Source of the DNA: Candidatus Kapaibacterium sp.
GTDB taxonomy: Bacteria > Bacteroidota > Ignavibacteria > Kapaibacteriales > UBA2268
Length of the DNA: 64,000 nucleotides
Assembly: GCA_937927515.1 (NCBI GenBank)
Contig: CALBDO010000015.1
Coordinates: 1 to 64,000, forward strand
Direction: 5' to 3'
Below, piece after piece: positions 53,758 through 62,398 of this stretch. The notes below the pieces were generated by a model. That model saw nothing but the letters and a program-made list of their open reading frames with translations, was not told the DNA's origin and did not search any database. A program made the position numbers and the translations under genes. The first letter of the stretch is position 1, and every line of letters begins with the position of its first letter.

Positions 53758-54651
53758 CTACATCCTTGCTCTTTTTGTTAGATATTGTCTCAATGCTTTA
53801 TCAAAAGGCTCATCAGTACGAATGACATTAAAATCAATATTTCGCTCGAAACACTCTCTTTTGATTTGGTTAACAAATTCTTGAACATAATGGCGATAAG
53901 TTTTACGAAATTGAATTGGTTGTGTTTGCAATGTTTCACCAGTTTCAATGTCTCTGAACAATACAGAGCCAGAGAACATAAATTCAACTTCTTGGGGGTC
54001 TAAAATTTGAAATACTATTACTTCGTGCTTTTTGTGGCGAAAATGTTTCAAAGCATTTAGAACCGAATCTGGGTCGTCGAAAAAATCACTAAAAATTATT
54101 ACCAAGCCACGGCGAGAAATTTTCTCCGCAAGTTGATTCAATGCCTGTGCAGTTCCAGTCTTATCCGAAGGATAGGTCTGGTCTATGGTTTTCAAAATTT
54201 CTGCAATGTAAGAGGTTTTAGACCGTGGCGGTAGATAAGTTTGAAGTTTTTCGTCGTAGAGCGCTAGTCCAACTGCATCTCTTTGTTTCATCAAAAGATA
54301 AGCAAGCGATGCTGCAAGGTAGGACGAATATTCAAACTTGCTAATATTGTTCTTCGAAGCATATCGCATCGAACCACTTTTATCGATGACTATTATACAA
54401 CGCAGATTCGTTTCCTCTTCAAATTGCTTAACAAAATACTTATCCGTTCGGGCATACACCTTCCAATCGATATGCCTTATTTCATCTCCGGGGTTGTATT
54501 GCCTATGTTCTGCAAATTCGACGCTGAAACCATGGTAGGGAGACCTATGTAATCCAGTTATAAAACCTTCGACAACTAATCGAGCTTTTAATTCGATATT
54601 GCTTAATTGAGCTACAACATTAGGTTGCAAAAATCTACGATAATCGTTCAT
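53758..54651 (-). CDS. DUF58 family protein, second copy
   Basis: 297 residues from the ATG at 54651; a GTG one codon earlier is the only alternative. The DUF58 signature EHRQYNPGDEIRHIDWKVYAR lies near residues 48-68, and a VWA-like fold follows with VIDKSGSM near residue 88 and a basic segment at its end. It shares its domain order with the 37.3-kb DUF58 protein but is clearly diverged. The start overlaps the serS stop by 1 base (TGATG), so it is made with serS and uvrA. No MoxR or Bat gene is beside it. Confidence 0.92.
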   Translation of the reverse strand: MNDYRRFLQPNVVAQLSNIELKARLVVEGFITGLHRSPYHGFSVEFAEHRQYNPGDEIRHIDWKVYARTDKYFVKQFEEETNLRCIIVIDKSGSMRYASKNNISKFEYSSYLAASLAYLLMKQRDAVGLALYDEKLQTYLPPRSKTSYIAEILKTIDQTYPSDKTGTAQALNQLAEKISRRGLVIIFSDFFDDPDSVLNALKHFRHKKHEVIVFQILDPQEVEFMFSGSVLFRDIETGETLQTQPIQFRKTYRHYVQEFVNQIKRECFERNIDFNVIRTDEPFDKALRQYLTKRARM

Positions 54652-55919
54652 CACTGAGTAATTTTTTCGAACCTTGTGTAATGACGAAGAACCTCTGGGA
54701 TTGTTACACTTCCGTCCTCTGGATTGTAATTGTTTTCCAATAAGGCAACAATTAAACGAGAGGTGGCAAGACCACTTCCATTCAGTGTATGAACATATTC
54801 AGGTTTACTATTGGGAGTTCGTTTGAAACGAATATTAGCTCGCCTTGCTTGGAAATCTTCAAAATTACTACAGCTAGAGACCTCCAACCACTTTTTCTCG
54901 GCCGGAGACCATACTTCAATGTCATAAGTCTTTGCGCTGGAAAAACTTGTATCCCCACTACATAGCAAAACAACCCTGTATGGGACATCCAATGCTTGTA
55001 AAATTGATTCTGCATCCATTGTCAATGATTCCAGTTCCTCGTAGGAAGTCTCTGGAGTAGTGAATTTGACCATTTCAACCTTATTGAATTGATGCACACG
55101 AAGAAATCCACGAGTCTCCTTTCCGTAGCTCCCAGCCTCGCGACGAAAGCAAGGGGAGTAGGCTACGAACTTCTTGGGAAGGTCGTTTGCATTCAAAATT
55201 TCACCAGAGTAATAATTAGTTACGGGCACCTCCGCCGTGGGAATAAGATAGAGTTCGTCCTTCTCGATATGGTACATATCTTCGGCAAGCTTAGGTATTT
55301 GCCCAGTGCCAATCATAGAATTTTGATTGACTAGGAATGGAGGAAATAGTTCTAAGTAATTATGTTCGTAGATGTGCTTTTCGAGCATAAAAGTAATCAA
55401 GGCTCGTTCCAACGCAGCACCCCGACCCACATAATATGCAAAACCAGAGCCAGTTACTTTGGCTCCACGCTCGAAATCTATTATATTTAAACTTTTGGCA
55501 ATTTCAAGATGATTGGGCACATTAATTTCTTTCGGTTGACCCCAAGAACGTACAACAATATTATCATTCGAGTCTTTGCCAAATGGTACAGTCTCGTGCA
55601 AAATATTTGGAATCTTCAAGAGCTCGTCCTTAATTTCCAATTCGACTTGGCGTAGCTCCTCGTCCATTTGCTTTATCTTATCGGAAACTCTGCGCATCTC
55701 TTCAATTTTTACATTAGCATCCTTTTTCTCTTTCTTCAAAAGAGCAATTTCGTTTGAAACGACATTCCGCAAATGCTTTAAGTGCTCTACCTCGGATATA
55801 ATCTCGCGCCTACGCTCGTCTAATTTTAATAGTTTTTCTAAATCAGAATTTTCACCTTTCGCTTCAATGTTTTTTAGTACCAGGTCAACATTTTCTCTTA
55901 TAAATTTTAAGTCCAGCAT
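54651..55919 (-). CDS. serS: Seryl-tRNA synthetase
   Basis: Charges tRNA-Ser and tRNA-Sec. 422 residues. The N-terminal antiparallel coiled coil that grips the tRNA variable arm spans about 28-100. The class II core has motif 2 with CFRREAGSYGKETRGFLRVHQFNKVEM near residues 259-285 and motif 3 with LNGSGLATSRLIVALLENN near residue 380. The TSE loop TAEVPVTN near residue 228 binds serine. The start ATG lies 19 bases downstream of a TAATTTTG motif. It leads a unit with DUF58 and uvrA. Confidence 0.97.
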   Translation of the reverse strand: MLDLKFIRENVDLVLKNIEAKGENSDLEKLLKLDERRREIISEVEHLKHLRNVVSNEIALLKKEKKDANVKIEEMRRVSDKIKQMDEELRQVELEIKDELLKIPNILHETVPFGKDSNDNIVVRSWGQPKEINVPNHLEIAKSLNIIDFERGAKVTGSGFAYYVGRGAALERALITFMLEKHIYEHNYLELFPPFLVNQNSMIGTGQIPKLAEDMYHIEKDELYLIPTAEVPVTNYYSGEILNANDLPKKFVAYSPCFRREAGSYGKETRGFLRVHQFNKVEMVKFTTPETSYEELESLTMDAESILQALDVPYRVVLLCSGDTSFSSAKTYDIEVWSPAEKKWLEVSSCSNFEDFQARRANIRFKRTPNSKPEYVHTLNGSGLATSRLIVALLENNYNPEDGSVTIPEVLRHYTRFEKITQ

Positions 55920-55937
55920 GTTTTATCCAAAAAAATA

Positions 55938-55945
55938 CAAAATTA
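55938..55945 (-). promoter_or_regulatory. Bacteroidota -7-like element before serS
   Basis: CAAAATTA on the plus strand is TAATTTTG on the minus strand, 18 bases before the serS ATG. No matching -33 TTG was found. Confidence 0.5.
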
Positions 55946-56109
55946 CCTAAAAGTTGGTATGTTTTTATCTTCTATTATCGCTAACGAAAATAAAAACTAA
56001 AACCTAAAAATTGCATAATGCAATTTAAAACGTATTCGATGAACGATATAGTTGGAAACACTCATAGTTGATATTAACCATCTCTTGCCCGCAGAAAATT
56101 CAAATTTTT

Positions 56110-56117
56110 TAATTTTG
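56110..56117 (+). promoter_or_regulatory. Bacteroidota -7-like element before the P5C dehydrogenase gene
   Basis: TAATTTTG at 56110-56117, 27 bases before the chosen ATG at 56145. Its position argues against the longer in-frame start at 56052. Confidence 0.55.
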
Positions 56118-56144
56118 CTTTTTGTACAATCAAGAGAGAAAAAA

Positions 56145-57698
56145 ATGAAACCGTTTGCAAATCAAGTTTATTTGAATTTTTCAGACCCAAAAGTTTTGCG
56201 AAGGCAAAAGCAGGCAATCGAAAAGGTACGCACCCAATTTGGCAAAGAATACCCAAACATTATTAATGGTGCAGAAGTTTACACCGAGAAAAAAACAAAG
56301 TCCATTAACCCTGCACATCCAAACGAAGTTGTAGGAATCTTCCAAAAATCGGGTAAAGATGACGCAGAGAAGGCAATACAATCCGCATTGAAAGCGTTTG
56401 AAAGCTGGAAAAAGGTGCCAGCGCGAGAGAGAGCAAATTATTTATTCAAGGCAGCTGCAGAACTACGCCGACGTCGGTATGAAATCAATGCTTGGATGAT
56501 ATCCGAGGTAGGAAAGAACTATCTTGAAGCGGACGCTGATACTTGCGAGGCGATTGATTTCTTAGAATTTTATGGACGAGAGGCAATCCGATATGCACAA
56601 AGACAACCATTAACAAAAATCAAAGGGGAAAAAAACGAGTATTTCTACATCCCGTTAGGAGTGGGAGTAATTATCCCACCTTGGAACTTTCCACTTGCAA
56701 TTTTGACCGGAATGACATCTGCAGCAATAGTTACTGGTAATACTGTCGTTTTGAAACCATCTTCGGACTCACCAATGATGGGATGGATATTATATGAAAC
56801 ATTTAAAAAAGTTGGTTTGCCCGATGGTGTTCTGAACTTCTTGGTTGCAAGTGGTGCCGAAGCCGGAGATTATTTGGTAACACATCCAAAGACACGATTT
56901 ATTTCTTTCACCGGCTCGATGGAAGTTGGGCTAAGAATAAATGAACTTGCTGCGAAACTATCTCCTGGTCAAATATGGATAAAAAGAGTCATTGCAGAAA
57001 TGGGAGGCAAGGATGCAATCATCGTCGATTCGGAAGCAGACATCGATGATGCAGTCAAAGGAGTTGTTGTCTCTGCCTTTGGTTTCCAAGGACAGAAATG
57101 CTCTGCATGTTCCCGAGCTATTGTCGACAAAAAGGTTTACGATGAATTCGTTGAAAAACTCAAAGTAGAAGTCGAGAAGATACAAATTGGCGACCCCAAA
57201 GATAATTATCAAATGGGTCCTGTAATTAATGCTTCCGCAGAGCAAAGCATTCTTTCATATATTGAAATTGGAAAAAAAGAAGGTAAATTGATTTGCGGCG
57301 GAAACAAAGTCAAAGACTTGGATGGTTATTTCATAGAACCTACAGTTTTTATTGATGTCGACACGAAAGCAAGAATTGCTCAAGAGGAAATATTCGGACC
57401 AGTCCTGGCTGTAATCAAAGCAGAAGACTTCGACGATGCCCTTCGAATTGCCAACGATACAATTTATGGGTTAACAGGTTCTGTTTATTCGTTGAACCGT
57501 GAAAAGTTGATGAAAGCAAGAGATGAATTCCACGTTGGGAATTTATACTTCAACCGTAAGTGCACAGGTGCACTCGTGGACGTCCATCCATTTGGTGGTT
57601 TCAATATGAGCGGAACCGACTCCAAGGCTGGTGGAAGAGACTATTTGTTGCTATTCTTGCAAGGAAAATCTGTAAGCGAGAAAATAATTAAAAAGTGA
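56145..57698 (+). CDS. pruA: L-glutamate gamma-semialdehyde (P5C) dehydrogenase
   Basis: Oxidises glutamate semialdehyde, formed from proline or arginine, to glutamate with NAD. 517 residues from the ATG at 56145, preceded by a GAGAG site; an in-frame start 93 bases upstream lies before the promoter motif. The RocA-type N-terminus (FANQVYLNFSDP) matches the monofunctional enzymes. IPPWNFPLAI near residue 181 holds the catalytic Asn, FTGSMEVG near residue 259 binds NAD, EMGGKDAI near residue 285 has the general base Glu, and GQKCSACSR near residue 320 has the nucleophile Cys. No proline dehydrogenase gene is nearby. Confidence 0.94.
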   Translation: MKPFANQVYLNFSDPKVLRRQKQAIEKVRTQFGKEYPNIINGAEVYTEKKTKSINPAHPNEVVGIFQKSGKDDAEKAIQSALKAFESWKKVPARERANYLFKAAAELRRRRYEINAWMISEVGKNYLEADADTCEAIDFLEFYGREAIRYAQRQPLTKIKGEKNEYFYIPLGVGVIIPPWNFPLAILTGMTSAAIVTGNTVVLKPSSDSPMMGWILYETFKKVGLPDGVLNFLVASGAEAGDYLVTHPKTRFISFTGSMEVGLRINELAAKLSPGQIWIKRVIAEMGGKDAIIVDSEADIDDAVKGVVVSAFGFQGQKCSACSRAIVDKKVYDEFVEKLKVEVEKIQIGDPKDNYQMGPVINASAEQSILSYIEIGKKEGKLICGGNKVKDLDGYFIEPTVFIDVDTKARIAQEEIFGPVLAVIKAEDFDDALRIANDTIYGLTGSVYSLNREKLMKARDEFHVGNLYFNRKCTGALVDVHPFGGFNMSGTDSKAGGRDYLLLFLQGKSVSEKIIKK

Positions 57699-57717
57699 TA
57701 AATTCTCTCGAGAATTT

Positions 57718-57756
57718 AACGGAGCAGGAGTAATCATCTTGCTCCGTTTTATTTTT
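57718..57756 (+). terminator. Rho-independent terminator after the P5C dehydrogenase gene
   Basis: AACGGAGCA (57718-57726) pairs with TGCTCCGTT (57740-57748) around a 13-base loop, followed by a T-rich run. Confidence 0.88.
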
Positions 57757-57827
57757 GAACAAAAATCAGATGTAATCCACGTAAGAAGGGAAATTAAATC
57801 AAAAAAATCTTGCTTACATTCTTGAAC

Positions 57828-59054
57828 TTATTGCCTTCTGAAAGGCACGAACCAAGTCTCCCCAAGAGTTATTTCAAGAATCATTCTCCCAAAGTATTCC
57901 TGTGGTAAATTGTTAACGGGGGGTATCCGAGCACCAAAAACAAAGCCAGCATTTAACATTGCAGAACCAACAATAGGGAATTCGAATCCGAAACTAAAAG
58001 CATATTCATTTATTTTACTTCCATCAAATATTGGATACAATTGTTTGTAGTATGCTCCAATATTGTAAGTGATGCGATTTGAATACGATGTAAAAGTTGA
58101 TTTGCTTCCATAATGAGACAAGCCAAATGCAATTTTATACTCATTATCCAATTTTGTTCGCGGTCCTGTATTGTAGGTCATTTTAGTGAAATCCCTTTTC
58201 ACGAATTCACCTGTGAGTAATGTTCTACCATGTTTATAAGAAATCCCAAAACCATAAGAAAAGGGCATATCCAGTTTTGATTCTGCTTCGAAAGAAGTAT
58301 CCAAGGTTAGTTCATATATATATGTTGCGTTTCTTTTCACAGAGATACTATTGTTTGCTTCGAAGAATACCCCAAAAAATAATCTATTAAGTGGATATAA
58401 AAGAGCGCCAAGGCGATAACCAACGCCAGAGAAATAATCATTTTCCTCGGTAATAGCAGAGGAGGCATAACTACCCTGAACAAGCGTCCTATTATACCTT
58501 TGAATTGTGCCGAAGTTTGTAACACCGGAAATACCAACGAAAAGAAAATCAAATGGTTTATAAGAGAATCCCAGAAAAGCTTGTGATAAACCACCAGTAC
58601 CTAAATAATTGTTACTTCCTCTTAGAACGTAGTCATCTATAACCACTTCAACAGGCTTTGCAATGTAGTAGTTAACGGAGGAATAGGGATTAAAACCGAA
58701 AACTATACTAAAACCTTTGCTGGTATCAACAGCAAGACCATAAAAAATGCCATCAACCTTACCATTGTTTTGCCAAAGATGCGCTCCTTCTGTTTTAACC
58801 AGATTTTGATTAAACCTGTAGCCAGCACGAATTCTTGTTTGATTTAGTAATCCCCATAAAGCTGGATTAACCAAATTGATAGAATTATCTTTTGGTACCG
58901 CAACAGCACAACCACCGAGGGCATCAAAAACTGCACTGCTATTGTGAATGACATCGCCAATACCGTAGATAGAATAATTTGAACCACCCTGCGAAAAAGA
59001 ATTAAAAGAGATGATTGTTAATATGATAACGGATAAAGCAAATACCTTTTTCAT
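57828..59054 (-). CDS. Outer-membrane beta-barrel protein
   Basis: 408 residues. The signal peptide ends near residue 21 (SFNSFS) with Gln22 as the predicted mature end. The N-terminal YSIYGIGDVIHNSSAVFDALGGCAVAVPKDNSINLVNPALWG resembles the plug-like start of FadL/PorV-type transporters, in which a short helix with the NPA motif enters the barrel. Alternating strands follow to a terminal strand ending LGETWFVPFRRQ. It may be a passive transporter or a T9SS-linked barrel, but neither can be shown. The start overlaps the upstream lipoprotein gene by 4 bases. Confidence 0.72.
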   Translation of the reverse strand: MKKVFALSVIILTIISFNSFSQGGSNYSIYGIGDVIHNSSAVFDALGGCAVAVPKDNSINLVNPALWGLLNQTRIRAGYRFNQNLVKTEGAHLWQNNGKVDGIFYGLAVDTSKGFSIVFGFNPYSSVNYYIAKPVEVVIDDYVLRGSNNYLGTGGLSQAFLGFSYKPFDFLFVGISGVTNFGTIQRYNRTLVQGSYASSAITEENDYFSGVGYRLGALLYPLNRLFFGVFFEANNSISVKRNATYIYELTLDTSFEAESKLDMPFSYGFGISYKHGRTLLTGEFVKRDFTKMTYNTGPRTKLDNEYKIAFGLSHYGSKSTFTSYSNRITYNIGAYYKQLYPIFDGSKINEYAFSFGFEFPIVGSAMLNAGFVFGARIPPVNNLPQEYFGRMILEITLGETWFVPFRRQ

Positions 59055-60271
59055 CTCAACAACCTTTTGGAATAAATAATTTTTAATTTAGGTCGCTTCA
59101 TTGGGTCTGGAGCATCTAGACCAAAGAAAGCAATTCTGTTCAAAGTGCGCATTTCGTTCCAGTAATATGAATACAATAAGATTTCTCCTTTTGCATCCTG
59201 CTTTAACCAAAGCTCGATTGGGGAGGAGACTTTGGAGAAAATCACTTTGTCACCTTGCCTGCGACCAAAGAACGAAATTATTGGTACGCTATCGAGTGGG
59301 CTATTCCCAAAGTAACCACCGCTAAATATGGTATCGAGACCACTGGTACCATAAACTGTATTTTCCGGGTCTATTGTCAATTCCAACTGAGCATAATGAA
59401 TGGCAGCCAGGCGGGGCAATTTAGAAACATCAAAACTTAGTGAAACACGATAGGAATACCCACTTTGAACAATTAAAGAGCGAAGAGTATCGAATTTTGG
59501 AACATCTACGACTGATGCATCTATAGCTGAATGTATATTCCATATTCTGTCTGAACCGTCCAGGTATTTATAGTTGACAACCAATTTGGGATGTGATACT
59601 TTCGATTCTGTTACAAATTGAGCACTAATTAGATGAATCGAATTACAACTCGGCTCTGGCGCAAGCAATAGTCCCCAGATGGGAATTGAGTCCTTGCTTT
59701 TCTTTAACCAATCCAAAATAAAACCTTTTCTCAAGGGAATAACTATTTCCTTAATGGAATCAGTTCTCTCTATGTTGCCATCGAAATAGCCAATAGGTAT
59801 TGGGTCTATTCTATGATTTGGGTTCCAATTGGTAAAAATAGAATCCCAAGTTACTTTATTTGTCCAATAATCTTTTATTAAAAAAACTTTGAATGAAATG
59901 TGGGAGTTGATACTGTCGCCAAAAACATAGTTGGAAAAAGGAAGAATCAAACGTACGCTGTCGATTCTATCTTCGGTCAACCATAGCAGGGTATCTGGCA
60001 GATTAGATTCTTTGAATCGAAGTAAAGAAGCGGCTCGGTAGCCATTCCATCCACCTAAGAAAATTGCCCCAGTGTTGAATATCTGTGCAAAAACAAATTT
60101 TGATTGTCCACCAGAGAAAAAATCAACAGTGTCTGAACTTATTGCAGAAACTACAGTTGTATCGTAAAGCAAAGTATAGGTGATTTCCGTGGGCAATTCA
60201 TTGCAAGAGTATAATGTCCACAAAAACATTGTAACAAAAAATAAGTTTAGAAATCTAGTCAATTGCATCAT
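59051..60271 (-). CDS. Lipoprotein with DNRLRE-like beta-sandwich domains
   Basis: 406 residues from the ATG at 60271, which has GGGAT just upstream; the first ATG-like codon in the longer frame adds 19 untypical residues. A signal with lipobox LYSC (Cys near residue 23) predicts lipid anchoring. The rest is beta-rich, with segments such as SVRLILPFSNYVFGDSINSHISFKVFLIKDYW and VNYKYLDGSD like those of the DNRLRE family of surface proteins. It is upstream of the barrel gene and 13 bases downstream of glgA on the same strand. Function is not known. Confidence 0.68.
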   Translation of the reverse strand: MMQLTRFLNLFFVTMFLWTLYSCNELPTEITYTLLYDTTVVSAISSDTVDFFSGGQSKFVFAQIFNTGAIFLGGWNGYRAASLLRFKESNLPDTLLWLTEDRIDSVRLILPFSNYVFGDSINSHISFKVFLIKDYWTNKVTWDSIFTNWNPNHRIDPIPIGYFDGNIERTDSIKEIVIPLRKGFILDWLKKSKDSIPIWGLLLAPEPSCNSIHLISAQFVTESKVSHPKLVVNYKYLDGSDRIWNIHSAIDASVVDVPKFDTLRSLIVQSGYSYRVSLSFDVSKLPRLAAIHYAQLELTIDPENTVYGTSGLDTIFSGGYFGNSPLDSVPIISFFGRRQGDKVIFSKVSSPIELWLKQDAKGEILLYSYYWNEMRTLNRIAFFGLDAPDPMKRPKLKIIYSKRLLR

Positions 60272-60341
60272 ATCCCAAAATTTAATCTTTGATAAACGGA
60301 AGACGAAAAGATTTATGATTAAAATCAACTGTGTTCAATAT

Positions 60342-61817
60342 TTATTTGATTAGGGTTTTATAAATTTCAACATATTGCTCTGCAGAATCCTTCCAACTAA
60401 ACTGTTTCTCCAAACAGTTGTTTGTTAACTTATCCCATAAAGCTTTGTTTTGATAGACAGAGATAGCCTCTTTCAGCTTGCTAACCAAGGCATTTGGTGT
60501 AGGTTCAGAGAAGACAAATCCGACGCCTTTTTCAGTGGTTGGCTCGAAGGGTTCGACAGAGTCTTGCAAACCCCCGGTTGCACGAACAATTGGAACTGTA
60601 CCGTAAACTATTGAATACATAGCATTGTAGCCACAAGGTTCATAAATCGAGGGCATTAGGAATAGGTCGGCACCAGCCTCGATTTTATGAGCAAGTTGCT
60701 CGTCGTAAATATTTTTGAAAGCGAACTTCCCTGGATATTTTTCGGCTAACTTGTTGAGTTTTTTAGTTAAATTTTGGTCGCCAGTCCCAAGCAAAACGAG
60801 ATAAAGATTTTCTTTCATAATTTTGTCGAAGGCATCAATAAGCAACTTAAAGCCTTTATTCTCTTCGATGTGGGATATCATACCAACTAATGGGATGTCT
60901 AAGTTTGGTTCCAGCCCCACTCTCTTTAGCAAATCTTCTTTGTTGCACTTTTTATAAGTCTCGAAATTACTGTTTTGCAGTTTGCAAACTATATCATCAT
61001 CAACCCTTGGGTTCCATTGCCAAGGGTCTATTCCATTCAACACACCTACGAAGGAGTTGTTTCTCTCGAGCAGAATTTTGTTTAAACCATTAGTGTGGTT
61101 CTCGTCTTGTAAAGCTTCTTGGGCATAGGAGGGGGACACAGTGGTTACATAATCTGAGAATAGAATACCACCTTTGAGAAAGTTGAATTTACCTTTGTGT
61201 AATAATTTTTCTCTGAATTCCTCTGGCAAACCAATTTTATCGAAAGTCTCGACGGGAAATTCCCCTTGATTAGCAAAGTTGTGGACTGTAAGGACAAATT
61301 TAGTCTTTTTAAATTTGTTTGGATAAAGTGCTTTTGCAATCACTGGTATTAGAGCAGTTTGCCAATCATTGCAGTGTAATATCTCGGGGAACCAATTTAG
61401 AAGCAAACAAGTAGTAATGACAGATTGGGAGAATAGAATAAACCGTTCATCGTTGTCGGGAAATGGCTTACCAGTGGTTGGGTCGTTGTAAATTGCTTTT
61501 CTTTGGTCGAAATAGAAGGAATTAGTTGTAATATAAGACTGAACTTTGTAGCGTTGGTTACTAATTGATGAAGATTTAACAGTAATTAATTCCTCTTTGC
61601 CGGCAATTTTAATAGGTATGTCTACCAATCGTTTAATCAAGTGAATTTGATGTTTTCGCTCGGAGATATTACCGTATCGCGGCATCATAACTCTAACATC
61701 GTGACCAAGTGCACGGAGGGCAAGAGTGAAGGAAAAAGAAAAATCAGCAACACCACCAAACTTGATGTAAGGGAAAATTTCACTCGAAGCAAAAAGAACG
61801 GTTATAGATTTTGCCAT
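60342..61817 (-). CDS. glgA: Glycogen (starch) synthase
   Basis: Adds ADP-glucose to growing alpha-1,4-glucan. 491 residues of GT5. The N-terminal ADP-glucose loop reads KFGGVADFSF near residue 18, where KTGGLADV is usual, so the Thr, Leu and Val are replaced. The GT-B C-terminal domain has VGMISHIEENKGFKLLIDAF near residue 309 and the active-site segment EPCGYNAMYSIVYGTVPIVRATGGLQDSVEPF near residue 394 with the conserved Glu and Gly-rich turn. The substitutions fit the archaeal/bacterial variant range. No glgB, glgC or glgP is in the window. It may be co-transcribed with the lipoprotein and barrel genes. Confidence 0.93.
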   Translation of the reverse strand: MAKSITVLFASSEIFPYIKFGGVADFSFSFTLALRALGHDVRVMMPRYGNISERKHQIHLIKRLVDIPIKIAGKEELITVKSSSISNQRYKVQSYITTNSFYFDQRKAIYNDPTTGKPFPDNDERFILFSQSVITTCLLLNWFPEILHCNDWQTALIPVIAKALYPNKFKKTKFVLTVHNFANQGEFPVETFDKIGLPEEFREKLLHKGKFNFLKGGILFSDYVTTVSPSYAQEALQDENHTNGLNKILLERNNSFVGVLNGIDPWQWNPRVDDDIVCKLQNSNFETYKKCNKEDLLKRVGLEPNLDIPLVGMISHIEENKGFKLLIDAFDKIMKENLYLVLLGTGDQNLTKKLNKLAEKYPGKFAFKNIYDEQLAHKIEAGADLFLMPSIYEPCGYNAMYSIVYGTVPIVRATGGLQDSVEPFEPTTEKGVGFVFSEPTPNALVSKLKEAISVYQNKALWDKLTNNCLEKQFSWKDSAEQYVEIYKTLIK

Positions 61818-61845
61818 TTTAATTTAATTGTTTTTCTTAAATTAC

Positions 61846-61853
61846 AAAATTAC
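61846..61853 (-). promoter_or_regulatory. Bacteroidota -7-like element before glgA
   Basis: TAATTTTG on the minus strand, 28 bases before the glgA ATG. No -33 match at the usual distance. Confidence 0.48.
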
Positions 61854-61958
61854 AAAAAATTTAGGCTTGTTGTTTCATTATGGCCAAGAATTAAAGGACC
61901 AATTTTTTCTTATTCAAACAAAATTTCATATTTTGCTTTCATTTAAATAGGAGTAAAA

Positions 61959-62396
61959 ATGAAAAAATTACCAAAAGTTGAAGATATAATGTCGAAGGAC
62001 CTCTTCGTCGTAAATTGGAACGATACATTGAGAAAAGCATTTGATTATATCAAAAAAGAACGCATCAGACACGTTCCTGTCGTTGAATATGGAAAATTTG
62101 TAGGTATGATAGAAGAAAAACGGCTCAACGAATATCTAACAAAAAAAATTTACGACCCAGACGAAGAACTCGAAGAAGCAGAAAGCTCGAGAATTTCAGA
62201 TTTTGATTACTTAGTGAAAAGAAATATTCCCGTTCTGTTTCCAGAGGATAGTATATTGAAAGCATTAGAGTTGTTCTTAAAGAAGAAAGGAGAGTGTTTT
62301 CCAGTCGTAGACAAAGAAAATAATCTTGTCGGTGTCGTCTCATATATAGACTTACTGCTGTATTTGTATAAAGAATTGTCTGAAAAAACTAAATAA
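61959..62396 (+). CDS. Tandem CBS domain protein
   Basis: 145 residues made of two CBS motifs. The first spans about 9-62 (VEDIMSKDLFVVNWNDTLRKAFDYIKKERIRHVPVVEYGKFVGMIEEKRL) and the second about 87-138 (IPVLFPEDSILKALELFLKKKGECFPVVDKENNLVGVVSYIDLL). CBS pairs bind adenine nucleotides such as AMP, ATP or c-di-AMP and control partner proteins. There is no attached catalytic domain. GGAG precedes the ATG and the comM gene starts 2 bases after its stop. Confidence 0.92.
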   Translation: MKKLPKVEDIMSKDLFVVNWNDTLRKAFDYIKKERIRHVPVVEYGKFVGMIEEKRLNEYLTKKIYDPDEELEEAESSRISDFDYLVKRNIPVLFPEDSILKALELFLKKKGECFPVVDKENNLVGVVSYIDLLLYLYKELSEKTK

Positions 62397-62398
62397 AA

